DNA of 64,000 nt from Flavobacteriales bacterium (GTDB lineage: Bacteria > Bacteroidota > Bacteroidia > Flavobacteriales > JABDKJ01): NCBI GenBank assembly GCA_013002285.1, contig JABDKJ010000078.1, positions 133,131 through 197,130 of the forward strand, in the 5' to 3' direction. The translations under genes and the position numbers were made by a program. The notes under the pieces were generated by a model. That model was not told where the DNA came from, made no database searches, and worked only from the letters and a program-made list of their open reading frames with translations. Below, in pieces: positions 7,559 to 16,010 of this stretch (position 1 is its first letter; every line of letters starts with the position of its first letter).

Positions 7559-8641
7559 TTATTTAAAGGTTAACCCTGTAGCTCTCTCAGCATAGAATCC
7601 ACCTAAGTCAACTATTTCCTTTTTCAATTCTTCAAATTTTTCTCTTTCTCCAATGGCTTTGTAGCATAAGAGTTTGTGCCAATCAGCCTCTTCATGAAAT
7701 GTATTGGTCTTGTTCTCTGCAACTGCATCTAAATGAATAATGGCTTCTTCATATCGCTTCAAATAAAAATTGCAAAGGCCACTATAGAATTGGGCATTTG
7801 CATCGTCAGGATAGTGCTCAAAGATGACATCAAAATTTATGAGTGCAAGCTTATTCCTGCCTTTAGAAACATGTTTCAAACAGCCCTCTAAATACTCCAT
7901 GTAGGGCACCCAATTCTCTTTGTCAAAGTTAATACTTACCCCATTATCAGTATCTTGATTTTCCATATAAGCTGGTGTGCCATGCTCTAGTGTTTTGTTG
8001 ACCTTTATAGCTTTTCGTCCTACTTCACTGTAGTCAACGACCTTCATATGGTAGAAATAATCCAGCTCCATATTTGAACCTCTAACACGTCTTAGCTTAG
8101 TGTCAATTCGACTCGTGTAAGAAGGGTCGATCAATTGCTCATTGCCAATTGTCTTGATAGGAGTGAGATCCTCATTCAATTCAAACTTATTCTCTGGAAC
8201 ACTCTCTTCTTCTATTATCAGGACTTTTCCATCAGTGCTCACTTCTATTTGTTTTTCTTCAGCATCAATTTCTTCAATTCCAGGTAATGCGGTGCTTTCA
8301 CGACCAGAAGGACCCTCGGGAGTTTTTTCTTCCAAAGTCACGGCAGAATTTGACTGCTCTGTAATGCGTTCTTCTTTTTCGCTCAACAAGAAAAATGCAC
8401 CTGCGAAAGCCACTACAATAGCGGTACCTATAATGCCTTTCAAAACCCACGAACTGCCGCCACTGGAAAACTTCTGGTCAAAAGAATTCCGAGTATGTTC
8501 AACCAAAGAAGAATTTCCAGCGAATTCAAATCCTTCGATCGCATCTGCCAAGAACGGATCGTCAAGGGCTTCTTTCTCCAAAGCATTACGCTCTGACCCA
8601 CTCAATTCACTACTGATATATTTTTCAATTCTTGTTTTCAT
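7559..8641 (-). CDS. Membrane anti-sigma-like protein with periplasmic TPR-type domain
   Basis: A 360-residue single-pass protein. Residues 1-66 form a short cytoplasmic helical region (RIEKYISSELSGSERNALEK, then DDPFLADAIEGFE) of the kind seen in Bacteroidota proteins paired with ECF sigma factors. One transmembrane helix follows (about 68-87, GIIGTAIVVAFAGAFFLL). The outside part has an acidic linker and a C-terminal TPR-like region (KLALINFDVIFEHYPDDANA, YEEAIIHLDAVAE). It starts 11 bases after the ECF gene, in the same operon, so an anti-sigma role is likely by context; there is no zinc-finger ZAS motif. It is convergent with the DUF2480 gene, one base apart. Confidence 0.75.
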   Translation of the reverse strand: MKTRIEKYISSELSGSERNALEKEALDDPFLADAIEGFEFAGNSSLVEHTRNSFDQKFSSGGSSWVLKGIIGTAIVVAFAGAFFLLSEKEERITEQSNSAVTLEEKTPEGPSGRESTALPGIEEIDAEEKQIEVSTDGKVLIIEEESVPENKFELNEDLTPIKTIGNEQLIDPSYTSRIDTKLRRVRGSNMELDYFYHMKVVDYSEVGRKAIKVNKTLEHGTPAYMENQDTDNGVSINFDKENWVPYMEYLEGCLKHVSKGRNKLALINFDVIFEHYPDDANAQFYSGLCNFYLKRYEEAIIHLDAVAENKTNTFHEEADWHKLLCYKAIGEREKFEELKKEIVDLGGFYAERATGLTFK

Positions 8642-8652
8642 TGTCTTTTCTG

Positions 8653-9231
8653 CTAACCCCGGTCTTTAAAAATGTCTTTCTCAGACAACAGGATCCTTAA
8701 ATTTCGTTTTCCATTTTGAATATGACTTTTCACTTTTTTGAGCTCCATATTAAGATGCTCTGCGATCTCCTGATAGCATTTATTTTTCAAGTAGAAAAGA
8801 CTAATGCAATCCCTTTGTTCTGGGTTAAGATCTTCCAAAACAGCAGACAATTGCTGCAGTTGCTCTTCTTTTACAAAGTCATATCCATTTTGTTCAACTA
8901 TTGTGTTTTCGTGCTTTTCCAGATCATGGATGAGGTTTTTCTTGTCTTTTCTCAATTGCATCAAGCAGTGATTTTTGGTCACTACATATAACCATGACTT
9001 GAAATGATGCACATCTGCGTTTTTCAATTTTTTAGTACATGTTTCATAAATATCCATAGAGGCATCTTTTGCTTTTGCCTGATTCTTTAGATATTTCATG
9101 CACGTACCAACCACAAGAGGAATGAATCGATGGTAGAGAGCGCCTAAATAATTGACGTCTTTTGTTCGATAGTATTCCTCGAGTAATTGCTCGTTCGTGA
9201 GTTTTTGTATGTTCTTTTTTCCAAATAACAA
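8653..9231 (-). CDS. ECF-type RNA polymerase sigma factor (sigma-70 family)
   Basis: A 192-residue extracytoplasmic-function sigma factor. Region 2 is visible as YHRFIPLVVGTCMKYLKN and DASMDIYETCTKK, followed by HHFKSWLYVVTKNHCLMQLR. Region 4 is LNPEQRDCISLFYLKNK with the helix-turn-helix CYQEIAEHLNMELKKVKSHI. The start codon is TTG at 9231, 33 bases after the plug-protein stop. Together with that gene and the downstream anti-sigma-like gene it forms a three-gene operon. Its target promoters are not evident from the window. Confidence 0.9.
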   Translation of the reverse strand: MLFGKKNIQKLTNEQLLEEYYRTKDVNYLGALYHRFIPLVVGTCMKYLKNQAKAKDASMDIYETCTKKLKNADVHHFKSWLYVVTKNHCLMQLRKDKKNLIHDLEKHENTIVEQNGYDFVKEEQLQQLSAVLEDLNPEQRDCISLFYLKNKCYQEIAEHLNMELKKVKSHIQNGKRNLRILLSEKDIFKDRG

Positions 9232-9264
9232 ATGCGCAGCGGTATTTGGGTTTATTTTTTCAAT

Positions 9265-9993
9265 TTACATATTATGGGCTTTCCAATTTCTATAAAGTTC
9301 ATTATAGGTCATGGTTTCAATGATAATGACACCTCCAGTGACATCACCGTATTTTGCAGGTACACCACCAGCATATACAGAAACACTGCTAATGGCCCTA
9401 CTCGGGATGTTTACCCTTTGGTCTGCAGTGACTTTTATTCCATCTATGTAGTAGTTAAATGCCATCGCCCGAGAGCCTCTAAAATAGAGTTCGTTGCCAT
9501 CAGGACTAGATGTTATTCCTGGTGCCAAAGACTGAGCCATACTCTTGATGTTCAGTTTGTCTGCTCGTTGCTTTATTTGAGATTGAAGCATTACGGTCTT
9601 CTTTGGGTCGTCCATGTCAATTAATGGGTCTCTGCTCTCTCCAGTTATGATGATAGGTCCGAGTTCATTTGTGACAGGTGTTAATTCGGCCTTATCTTCA
9701 AATTTTATTTTGTCAGGAAGTACGCGTACACCAGACCTTTGGACCGTATTATACCCTAAGAATGCAATATTCAGGGTATATACTCCGGGAGGTAAGGGTT
9801 TCAATGTGAATTTACCATCAAGATCTGTAGTGGTTCCCATAATATCTCCACCTACATCAACCCAAACATTAGCAAAGGGCAAGGGTTCTTGGTTTGTTTG
9901 ATCTACAACAGTACCTTTTATAGAACCGTTGTTTTGAGCCATTAATAGGCAAGTCGTCATTATTGCCAAAAGGGAAAGGAAATTCTTTTTCAT
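9265..9993 (-). CDS. Carboxypeptidase-like regulatory domain plus TonB-receptor plug domain, no beta-barrel
   Basis: A 242-residue secreted protein: signal peptide (1-19, FLSLLAIMTTCLLMAQ), a carboxypeptidase-D regulatory-like fold (about 22-105; SIKGTVVDQTNQEPLPFANV, TTTDLDGKFTLKPLPPGVY), then a TonB-dependent-receptor plug domain (about 120-225; FRGSRAMAFNYYIDGIKV, VSVYAGGVPAKYGDVTGGV). In normal receptors this is the first 220 residues, followed by a 22-strand barrel. Here the protein stops after the plug, and an ECF sigma gene starts 33 bases later. No barrel-coding remnant is visible, so this looks like a designed stand-alone plug rather than a recent truncation. It probably acts in the periplasm, perhaps as an input for the sigma/anti-sigma pair (inference). 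Confidence 0.8.
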   Translation of the reverse strand: MKKNFLSLLAIMTTCLLMAQNNGSIKGTVVDQTNQEPLPFANVWVDVGGDIMGTTTDLDGKFTLKPLPPGVYTLNIAFLGYNTVQRSGVRVLPDKIKFEDKAELTPVTNELGPIIITGESRDPLIDMDDPKKTVMLQSQIKQRADKLNIKSMAQSLAPGITSSPDGNELYFRGSRAMAFNYYIDGIKVTADQRVNIPSRAISSVSVYAGGVPAKYGDVTGGVIIIETMTYNELYRNWKAHNM

Positions 9994-10064
9994 GATCTAT
10001 CTTTTAAATGTTCTTCCTTTAGATGCAAGAAAGCGACAGATCCCATAAAAAAAGACCAAAAAAA

Positions 10065-10667
10065 TTAAAGCGACTCTGCCACCACCTCCTTTACAGCAGG
10101 TATTTTGGTTTTGAGGAGGTTTTCTATACCGTTTTTCAGTGTCACAGTGGAAGATGGGCAGCCGCTACATGCACCTCTTAGTGAAACAGTGACTACACCT
10201 TGGTCGAATGACTTAAAGTCTATTGCTCCACCATCACTTTCGACAGCTGGTTTCACGAACTCGTCCAATAGATGTTTAATTTCTGCATCATATTCTGAAG
10301 GGTCAGAAACTTGCATTGCAGAAGAATGAGAGGTATCAGAGGCAACAGGTTCTGGCATTTTTTCAATGACCACTTTGTTTTCCATCAAATAGCGCTGAAT
10401 AAATTCTCTCAATTCAGTGCTCACCATATCCCATTCGATATTTTCAGTTTTGGTGATCGTAATAAAGTTGTTCATCACAAAAACGGCTTGTACAAAAGGA
10501 AAGGAAAATAACTTTTCGGCAAGCATTGAAGATCCTTTTGCCTCACCAATATTCAAATACTCTACAATGGCACCATCGTCAACCAAAAGTCTATCGGCCA
10601 CAAATTTCATGGTCTTAGGGTTAGGTGTCATCTCCGTATATACATATGTTGGGTATATCTCGCTCAT
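10065..10667 (-). CDS. NifU-family iron-sulfur scaffold (Nfu N-terminal + NifU C-terminal domain)
   Basis: A 200-residue Nfu-type protein. The N-terminal Nfu domain reads VYTEMTPNPKTMKFVADR through FVQAVFVMNNFITITK; the C-terminal NifU-like domain contains KPAVESDGGAIDFKSFD and the cluster-binding CxxC in LRGACSGCPSSTVTLK. By family knowledge it carries a 4Fe-4S cluster to target proteins. The gene is monocistronic and divergent from lnt. A TACCTTTG -7 box sits six bases ahead of the ATG, which would give an almost leaderless message. Confidence 0.93.
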   Translation of the reverse strand: MSEIYPTYVYTEMTPNPKTMKFVADRLLVDDGAIVEYLNIGEAKGSSMLAEKLFSFPFVQAVFVMNNFITITKTENIEWDMVSTELREFIQRYLMENKVVIEKMPEPVASDTSHSSAMQVSDPSEYDAEIKHLLDEFVKPAVESDGGAIDFKSFDQGVVTVSLRGACSGCPSSTVTLKNGIENLLKTKIPAVKEVVAESL

Positions 10668-10673
10668 AAGTCA

Positions 10674-10681
10674 CAAAGGTA
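10674..10681 (-). promoter_or_regulatory. Candidate -7 box for the NifU-family gene
   Basis: The minus strand reads TACCTTTG, an exact TAnnTTTG, six bases before the start codon at 10667. I see no good -33 TTTG at the expected distance, so the call rests on the -7 match and its position. Confidence 0.4.
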
Positions 10682-10760
10682 AGGTCTCTGGCTAGTTCTT
10701 TCATTACCTTACCAATAAATTTTTCTATTTTTCTCGCTAAGGTCATACCTTGTGCATCCA

Positions 10761-12371
10761 ATGCTAAAAAACTTTAAGCACCCTCTATACAAAGCTATTG
10801 CCACTGGTTTTCTGTTAACGCTTTCCTGGCCTGCAACAGGAAGTATCACACCATTTATTTTTATTGCATTTGTACCATTGCTTTTGCTTGAAGAGCGATT
10901 TTTTAGCACGAATAGAAGTGGCTTTATCCGCTATGCGTTTTTAGCTTTTTTGATCTGGAATGTCGGCTCTACTTATTTTATTTTTTGTGTAGAAGAGCCT
11001 TTTGCCACAAAATTCACGGCTTCTGCAATTACATACTTCCTCAATTCGCTTTTTATGGCCTTGGCCTTTTGGCTTTTCCATCAAACCAAGAAAAAAATAG
11101 GGGTCAAACAAGGATACATCGGCCTTATCATGTATTGGATGAGCTTTGAGTATTTGCATTATCACTGGGATATCAATTGGCCATGGTTGAATCTCGGAAA
11201 TGTCTTTTCCGAGCGAATAACCTGGATCCAATGGTATGAATATACAGGTGTACAAGGCGGAACACTCTGGGTGCTGATCATTAATTTATTAGTATTCCAA
11301 TTGATCCGTCAGTGGAATATTAATAGAAGAGCCCTCCTATCTCTAAGCGCATGCGCGTTAGTGTTTCCTATTCTGGTCTCTCTTTTTCTATTTCATTCAG
11401 AAGAAGCAAATGAAGGCGCTGTCAACATTGTATTAGTACAGCCCAACATAGATCCATATGACGAAAAATTTGACACTGACCCTAAAGAACAATTAGAAAG
11501 GATGCTGCTTTTAGCAGAAGAAAAGATCACTGAAGAAACTGACTTTGTGATCTTTCCGGAAACAGCCTTACAGGAAAGAGGATTATGGGAACACCAGTTC
11601 CAACATTCATACAGTCACGGAAGATTAAATGAATTTTTGGAAAAGCACCAGGAAATTGAGTTGATCATTGGGGCCTCCATCATTAAATACTATGGGAAAG
11701 AAAAAGCTACATATACTGCACGTTTTCACAAGGCAGATGAATTCTATTACGATGCATTTAATACGGCCATACACTTTAGCGACCCAAATGAGTTTGAAAT
11801 GTATCACAAAAGCAAACTTGTGCCAGGGACTGAAAAAATGCCATTTGCCAAATACTTGGGATTTTTGGAAGAATTGGCTTGGGACCTTGGCGGTACGAGT
11901 GGTTCCTTAGGTAAACAAAAAGAAAGAGAAGTTTTTGTTGATGATAGCGTAAAGATCGCTCCTCTGATCTGTTACGAGTCGGTATTTGGGGAATATGTCA
12001 CGGATTATATCAAACAAGGTGGGAATATGCTTTGCATCATCACAAATGATGGATGGTGGCAGGATTCACCGGGCTTCAAACAGCATTTGCAATATGCAAG
12101 TTTAAGAGCAATAGAGAATAGAAAAGCCATAGCGCGTTCTGCAAATACTGGCGTTTCTGCTTTTATAGATGAAAAAGGACGGATCTATTCCAAAACTGAA
12201 TTTTGGGAACCTGCTGTAGTATCAGGCTCATTGCCAATAAATAACGAACTTACCTTATACGCGGAATATGGGGACTTCATTACACGCCCTATGTTGATGG
12301 TAGCAGCACTTCTGATCGCATGGACCTTTTTTAAACCAAATAAAAGGACGATCAAAGAAAATAGGTCCTGA
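10761..12371 (+). CDS. lnt: Apolipoprotein N-acyltransferase
   Basis: A 536-residue inner-membrane enzyme that adds the third acyl chain to lipoproteins. About six to seven transmembrane helices fill residues 1-210 and one more lies near the C-terminus (LMVAALLIAWTFF). The periplasmic nitrilase-like domain has the catalytic triad Glu (FPETAL, E267), Lys (YHKSKLVP, K350) and Cys (APLICYESVFG, C404), numbered from ATG 10761. Length is normal. A GTG three codons upstream is possible. The many lipoproteins expected here, including GldJ, are its substrates. It precedes lpdA by 49 bases. Confidence 0.94.
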   Translation: MLKNFKHPLYKAIATGFLLTLSWPATGSITPFIFIAFVPLLLLEERFFSTNRSGFIRYAFLAFLIWNVGSTYFIFCVEEPFATKFTASAITYFLNSLFMALAFWLFHQTKKKIGVKQGYIGLIMYWMSFEYLHYHWDINWPWLNLGNVFSERITWIQWYEYTGVQGGTLWVLIINLLVFQLIRQWNINRRALLSLSACALVFPILVSLFLFHSEEANEGAVNIVLVQPNIDPYDEKFDTDPKEQLERMLLLAEEKITEETDFVIFPETALQERGLWEHQFQHSYSHGRLNEFLEKHQEIELIIGASIIKYYGKEKATYTARFHKADEFYYDAFNTAIHFSDPNEFEMYHKSKLVPGTEKMPFAKYLGFLEELAWDLGGTSGSLGKQKEREVFVDDSVKIAPLICYESVFGEYVTDYIKQGGNMLCIITNDGWWQDSPGFKQHLQYASLRAIENRKAIARSANTGVSAFIDEKGRIYSKTEFWEPAVVSGSLPINNELTLYAEYGDFITRPMLMVAALLIAWTFFKPNKRTIKENRS

Positions 12372-12420
12372 GTGGTTTTAGATTTGGGATCTTTTTACTT
12401 TTAAGCCCTAAAAAATTGAA

Positions 12421-13821
12421 ATGAGCAAATACGATGTTGCTATAATCGGGTCTGGACCCGGAGGATATGTTGCCGCAATAAGATGTGCCCAACTCGGAAT
12501 GAAGACAGCGATAATTGAAAGGTATAACACCTTAGGTGGAACATGTTTGAATGTGGGCTGTATCCCCTCGAAAGCACTTCTCGATTCTTCAGAGCATTAT
12601 CACAATGCAAAAGAAAGGTTTAAAGAACATGGCATCGGTATGACAGGTTTAAAAGTTGATCTTAAGCAAATGATCAAGCGAAAGCAAGGCGTTGTTGACC
12701 AGACAACTGCTGGGATAGATTATTTGATGAAAAAGAACAAGATCGATGTTTTTCATGGGCATGGCACATTTAAAGATGCTCACAATATTACCGTTAAGGA
12801 GGGTAAGAAAAGCCAGAATGTTGAGGCAGACAAAGTGATAATTGCAACAGGTTCGAAACCATCTTCATTGCCATTCATTAAGATCGATAAGAAAAGAGTA
12901 ATAACCTCAACGGAAGCACTTGAATTTAAAGAGATACCTAAACACATGATCATTATTGGTGGCGGTGTAATAGGTTTGGAACTTGGGTCGGTCTATGCTC
13001 GAATAGGGTCTGAAGTAACTGTTGTAGAGTATATGGACTCGATAATTCCCGGAATGGATAGTGCCATGGGTAAAGAGTTAAAAAGGTCATTAGGTAAACT
13101 GGGGATGAAGTTCCACTTAGGGCATGGCGTTACGGAAGTCAAGGCAACGGCAAAACAGGTGACAGTAAAAGCGAAAAGTAAGAAGGATAAAGAGATAGAG
13201 TTGAAAGGGGATTATTGTCTTGTTGCGGTAGGCAGAAAACCATACACAGATGATCTTGGGCTCGAGAATGTCGGCATTGTAACAGATGACAAAGGAAGAA
13301 TCCCGATAAATGAACATTTGGAAACAAAAGTCAGTGGGATCTTTGCGATAGGTGATGTTATCCAAGGGGCAATGCTTGCCCATAAAGCAGAAGAAGAAGG
13401 TATTCTTGTTGCTGAGTACATGGCTGGACAAAAGCCGCATATAGATTACAATTTGATCCCCGGGGTCGTTTATACTTGGCCAGAAGTTGCAGCCGTTGGG
13501 CAAACGGAAGAGCAGCTCAAGGAGAAAGGAGTAGAATATAAAGTTGGCTCATTTCCTTTCAAAGCCAGTGGTCGGGCAAGGGCAAGTATGGATACAGACG
13601 GACTGATAAAAGTTTTAGCGGATAAAGCTACAGATGAGATCCTTGGTGTTCATATGATCGGACCCAGAACTGCTGATATGATCGCAGAGGCGGTAGTTGC
13701 AATGGAATTTAAAGCAAGTGCAGAAGATATCGCTAGAATGAGCCATGCTCACCCGACCTATTCCGAATCTTTCAGGGAGGCAGCTCTTGCGGCAACAGAC
13801 AACCGAGCTTTGCATATCTAA
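12421..13821 (+). CDS. lpdA: Dihydrolipoyl dehydrogenase (E3)
   Basis: A 466-residue flavoprotein disulfide reductase, the E3 component shared by 2-oxoacid dehydrogenase complexes and the glycine cleavage system. It shows the FAD-binding IIGSGPGGYVAAIR, the redox-active disulfide GGTCLNVGCIPSKALL, the NAD-binding IIGGGVIGLELGSVYARIG, the second FAD motif GIFAIGDVIQGAMLAHKAEE, and the dimer-interface His-Glu pair in SHAHPTYSESFREAAL. All key residues are present. The ung start codon follows the stop directly, so the two genes are probably cotranscribed. Confidence 0.96.
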   Translation: MSKYDVAIIGSGPGGYVAAIRCAQLGMKTAIIERYNTLGGTCLNVGCIPSKALLDSSEHYHNAKERFKEHGIGMTGLKVDLKQMIKRKQGVVDQTTAGIDYLMKKNKIDVFHGHGTFKDAHNITVKEGKKSQNVEADKVIIATGSKPSSLPFIKIDKKRVITSTEALEFKEIPKHMIIIGGGVIGLELGSVYARIGSEVTVVEYMDSIIPGMDSAMGKELKRSLGKLGMKFHLGHGVTEVKATAKQVTVKAKSKKDKEIELKGDYCLVAVGRKPYTDDLGLENVGIVTDDKGRIPINEHLETKVSGIFAIGDVIQGAMLAHKAEEEGILVAEYMAGQKPHIDYNLIPGVVYTWPEVAAVGQTEEQLKEKGVEYKVGSFPFKASGRARASMDTDGLIKVLADKATDEILGVHMIGPRTADMIAEAVVAMEFKASAEDIARMSHAHPTYSESFREAALAATDNRALHI

Positions 13822-14487
13822 ATGGATGTCAAGATCCAGAGCAGCTGGAAGAAGCTTTTAGCGGATGAATTTGAAAAATCATATTTCAGAGAGCTCGCAG
13901 ACTTTGTAAAAAGGGAATACACGGAGTACACGGTATATCCACCGGGAAATGAAATATTCAATGCTTTTGCACATTGTTCATTCAAAGACCTTAGAGTTGT
14001 AATTATTGGTCAAGACCCATATCATGGGCCTGGACAGGCTAATGGCTTATGCTTTTCTGTCAAGGATGGCATCACTTTCCCCCCTTCACTTAGGAATATT
14101 TTCAAAGAGATCAAGTCCGACCTTGGTAAAGATATCCCTGCTTCAGGGGACCTTTCCAAATGGGCCGACCAAGGAGTTCTATTATTAAACGCAACATTGA
14201 CCGTAAGGGCAAGAACGGCTGGGTCCCATCAAAAGAAGGGATGGGAGCAATTCACTGATGCCGTTATTAGTTGTATTAATGATCAAAAGGAGAATGTCGT
14301 ATTCCTACTTTGGGGCGCCTATGCCCAGAAAAAAGGAGCAATAATAGATCGGCAAAAACATTTAGTTCTTTCTTCTGCTCATCCATCACCTTTTTCAGCA
14401 GACAGAGGATTTTTCGGTAACAAGCACTTTAGTCAGACTAATTCTTACCTTACTTCAAAAGGAATGGACCCTGTAAATTGGGCATAA
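13822..14487 (+). CDS. ung: Uracil-DNA glycosylase (family 1)
   Basis: A 221-residue family 1 UDG that removes uracil from DNA. The catalytic water-activating loop GQDPYHGPGQANGLCFSV and the minor-groove loop HPSPFSADRGFFGN are intact; LLWGAYAQKKGA is also typical. It begins immediately after the lpdA stop and ends just before a strong hairpin terminator, making it the last gene of the lnt-lpdA-ung run. Confidence 0.96.
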   Translation: MDVKIQSSWKKLLADEFEKSYFRELADFVKREYTEYTVYPPGNEIFNAFAHCSFKDLRVVIIGQDPYHGPGQANGLCFSVKDGITFPPSLRNIFKEIKSDLGKDIPASGDLSKWADQGVLLLNATLTVRARTAGSHQKKGWEQFTDAVISCINDQKENVVFLLWGAYAQKKGAIIDRQKHLVLSSAHPSPFSADRGFFGNKHFSQTNSYLTSKGMDPVNWA

Positions 14488-14490
14488 AAA

Positions 14491-14518
14491 AAAGCCTTCC
14501 AAAATGGAAGGCTTTTTC
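14491..14518. terminator. Intrinsic terminator between ung and the T9SS cargo gene
   Basis: A 10-bp stem AAAGCCTTCC / GGAAGGCTTT with an AAAAT loop, preceded by A-run and followed by T-run, so it can act in both directions between the convergent genes. Confidence 0.9.
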
Positions 14519-14536
14519 AATTCTAAATTTAATTTC

Positions 14537-15847
14537 TTAGTTCAGTATAACCTTCCTTCCAAGCAATTCATCTTCCGTTTGAACAGCAATGAAGTACACG
14601 CCCATTGAAAGGTCGCTTTTGTTCAAGCTGATCGTAGAAAGACCTTCTGGAATAGTTGTATTTGCTTGGTCATAAACCAATTTTCCAGCAATGTCAATGA
14701 TCTTTATCGAAGCGATCTTGTCGCTTGAAGAGTTGATCACTAAATCCAGAGGACTGTTATCCGAAAAGTCGTTGATCACATTAACGATCTCAAAAACGTT
14801 CGTTCCACAAGAAGTGGAGACTGGGCCAAATTGTGTTTTAACCCCATTCACATCAGTTTCAATGACTTTGTAATAGTTGATACCATTCGCTGCGTACTCA
14901 TCTGTTACTTCATAATTGATCAAACTAGAGCTGCTTCCAGCTGCATCTATTTCTGTCACAGTCTCCCAGAAAGTCCCATCATTTGAACGCTCTACGGTAA
15001 AGTAATCAGAATTCTGCTCAGATGCGGTAGACCACTTAATTGTAGCACCAGCATTTTCACATTCTGCGGTAAAATTCAATAATTCAACAGAAAGTGGCTC
15101 ATCGAAGCTAGTTAAAGTCCATGTCTTATAAAATTCACCTGTTGGAATATCTGTACCTGCAGTTGTAAAAAATGGTGAAGCACTCAATAATGTCGTTGGT
15201 GAGAACCAATCTGCCCAAAGGTTTGCCGATTCATTAAATCTTTGAACCATTACATTTCCTGTGGTAATACCATCTTGTTCTGCAAGTGGAACAGCAAATC
15301 GTAAGTTTGGTTCTGGACTAGCTGTAAAATCAAACATTTCCATAAACCAAAATCTATCTACTGTATTTGGTGCATTAGCAGTATTCCCTTGAACACCTGG
15401 CGTTGCGATCGCAACATTATAATTGGTTAAATGCGTTACCAAGCTTGGCAATGGAGTATTTCCCGGAGGAGTGCCATAGCTAGAAAATTGCATATGGAAA
15501 TTTGCACCTGGTGTACCTGCCGAAGCCGCATTTGGAAAACGGGTTACAATTCTTGCGTAATCTCCATTTGTATCGGTGAATGGAATTTGATGATTGGCAC
15601 CAACATTTCCTACTGGATCCATATACCACTTTACAATATTGTTCTCATCTTCTGATACCAGATTGAGATCTGGTGCTCCACTTGATGGTGCAATGGCAGC
15701 TGGATTAGTGTTTTCCACAACTAAGTAAACTCCACCATCCATGACCATAAATGGTCCTCCAGTAGAGATGATCCTAGCTTGGGAATGTAATTCGTTCGTA
15801 AAATTAAAAATAGCCACGACAGCTAAAAGTGCAAATAACTTTTTCAT
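14537..15847 (-). CDS. Secreted protein with T9SS C-terminal sorting domain
   Basis: A 436-residue exported protein. The signal peptide is residues 1-22 (KKLFALLAVVAIFNFTNELH). The middle part has no family I recognise. Around residues 270-350 a fibronectin-like/immunoglobulin-like module common in Bacteroidota (LNFTAECENAGATIKWSTAS, VERSNDGTFWETV) precedes the type A sorting domain at the C-terminus (KIIDIAGKLVYDQAN, MGVYFIAVQTED, GRKVILN). The frame continues upstream to 15973, but ATG 15847 begins the signal peptide. The cell-surface function is unknown. Confidence 0.8.
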   Translation of the reverse strand: MKKLFALLAVVAIFNFTNELHSQARIISTGGPFMVMDGGVYLVVENTNPAAIAPSSGAPDLNLVSEDENNIVKWYMDPVGNVGANHQIPFTDTNGDYARIVTRFPNAASAGTPGANFHMQFSSYGTPPGNTPLPSLVTHLTNYNVAIATPGVQGNTANAPNTVDRFWFMEMFDFTASPEPNLRFAVPLAEQDGITTGNVMVQRFNESANLWADWFSPTTLLSASPFFTTAGTDIPTGEFYKTWTLTSFDEPLSVELLNFTAECENAGATIKWSTASEQNSDYFTVERSNDGTFWETVTEIDAAGSSSSLINYEVTDEYAANGINYYKVIETDVNGVKTQFGPVSTSCGTNVFEIVNVINDFSDNSPLDLVINSSSDKIASIKIIDIAGKLVYDQANTTIPEGLSTISLNKSDLSMGVYFIAVQTEDELLGRKVILN

Positions 15848-16010
15848 ATCAGTTTGGTTTGCGAGAATGGTTGACTCTGCGTTATCTTTCAAAATTAAAG
15901 AAAATTTCCTTAAAAATCCACTTTTTATCATATTGGGCAGCGGATGCAGACGAACAAGGGGTTTAAATGCCATCTTTGTTAGATGAATACTTCCAGATTA
16001 TTATCACAAA

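Noticed and set aside
9232..9624. A 130-codon frame antisense to the plug-protein gene
   Set aside because: Shadow of the minus-strand gene, which has clear domain homology; no family match on this strand.
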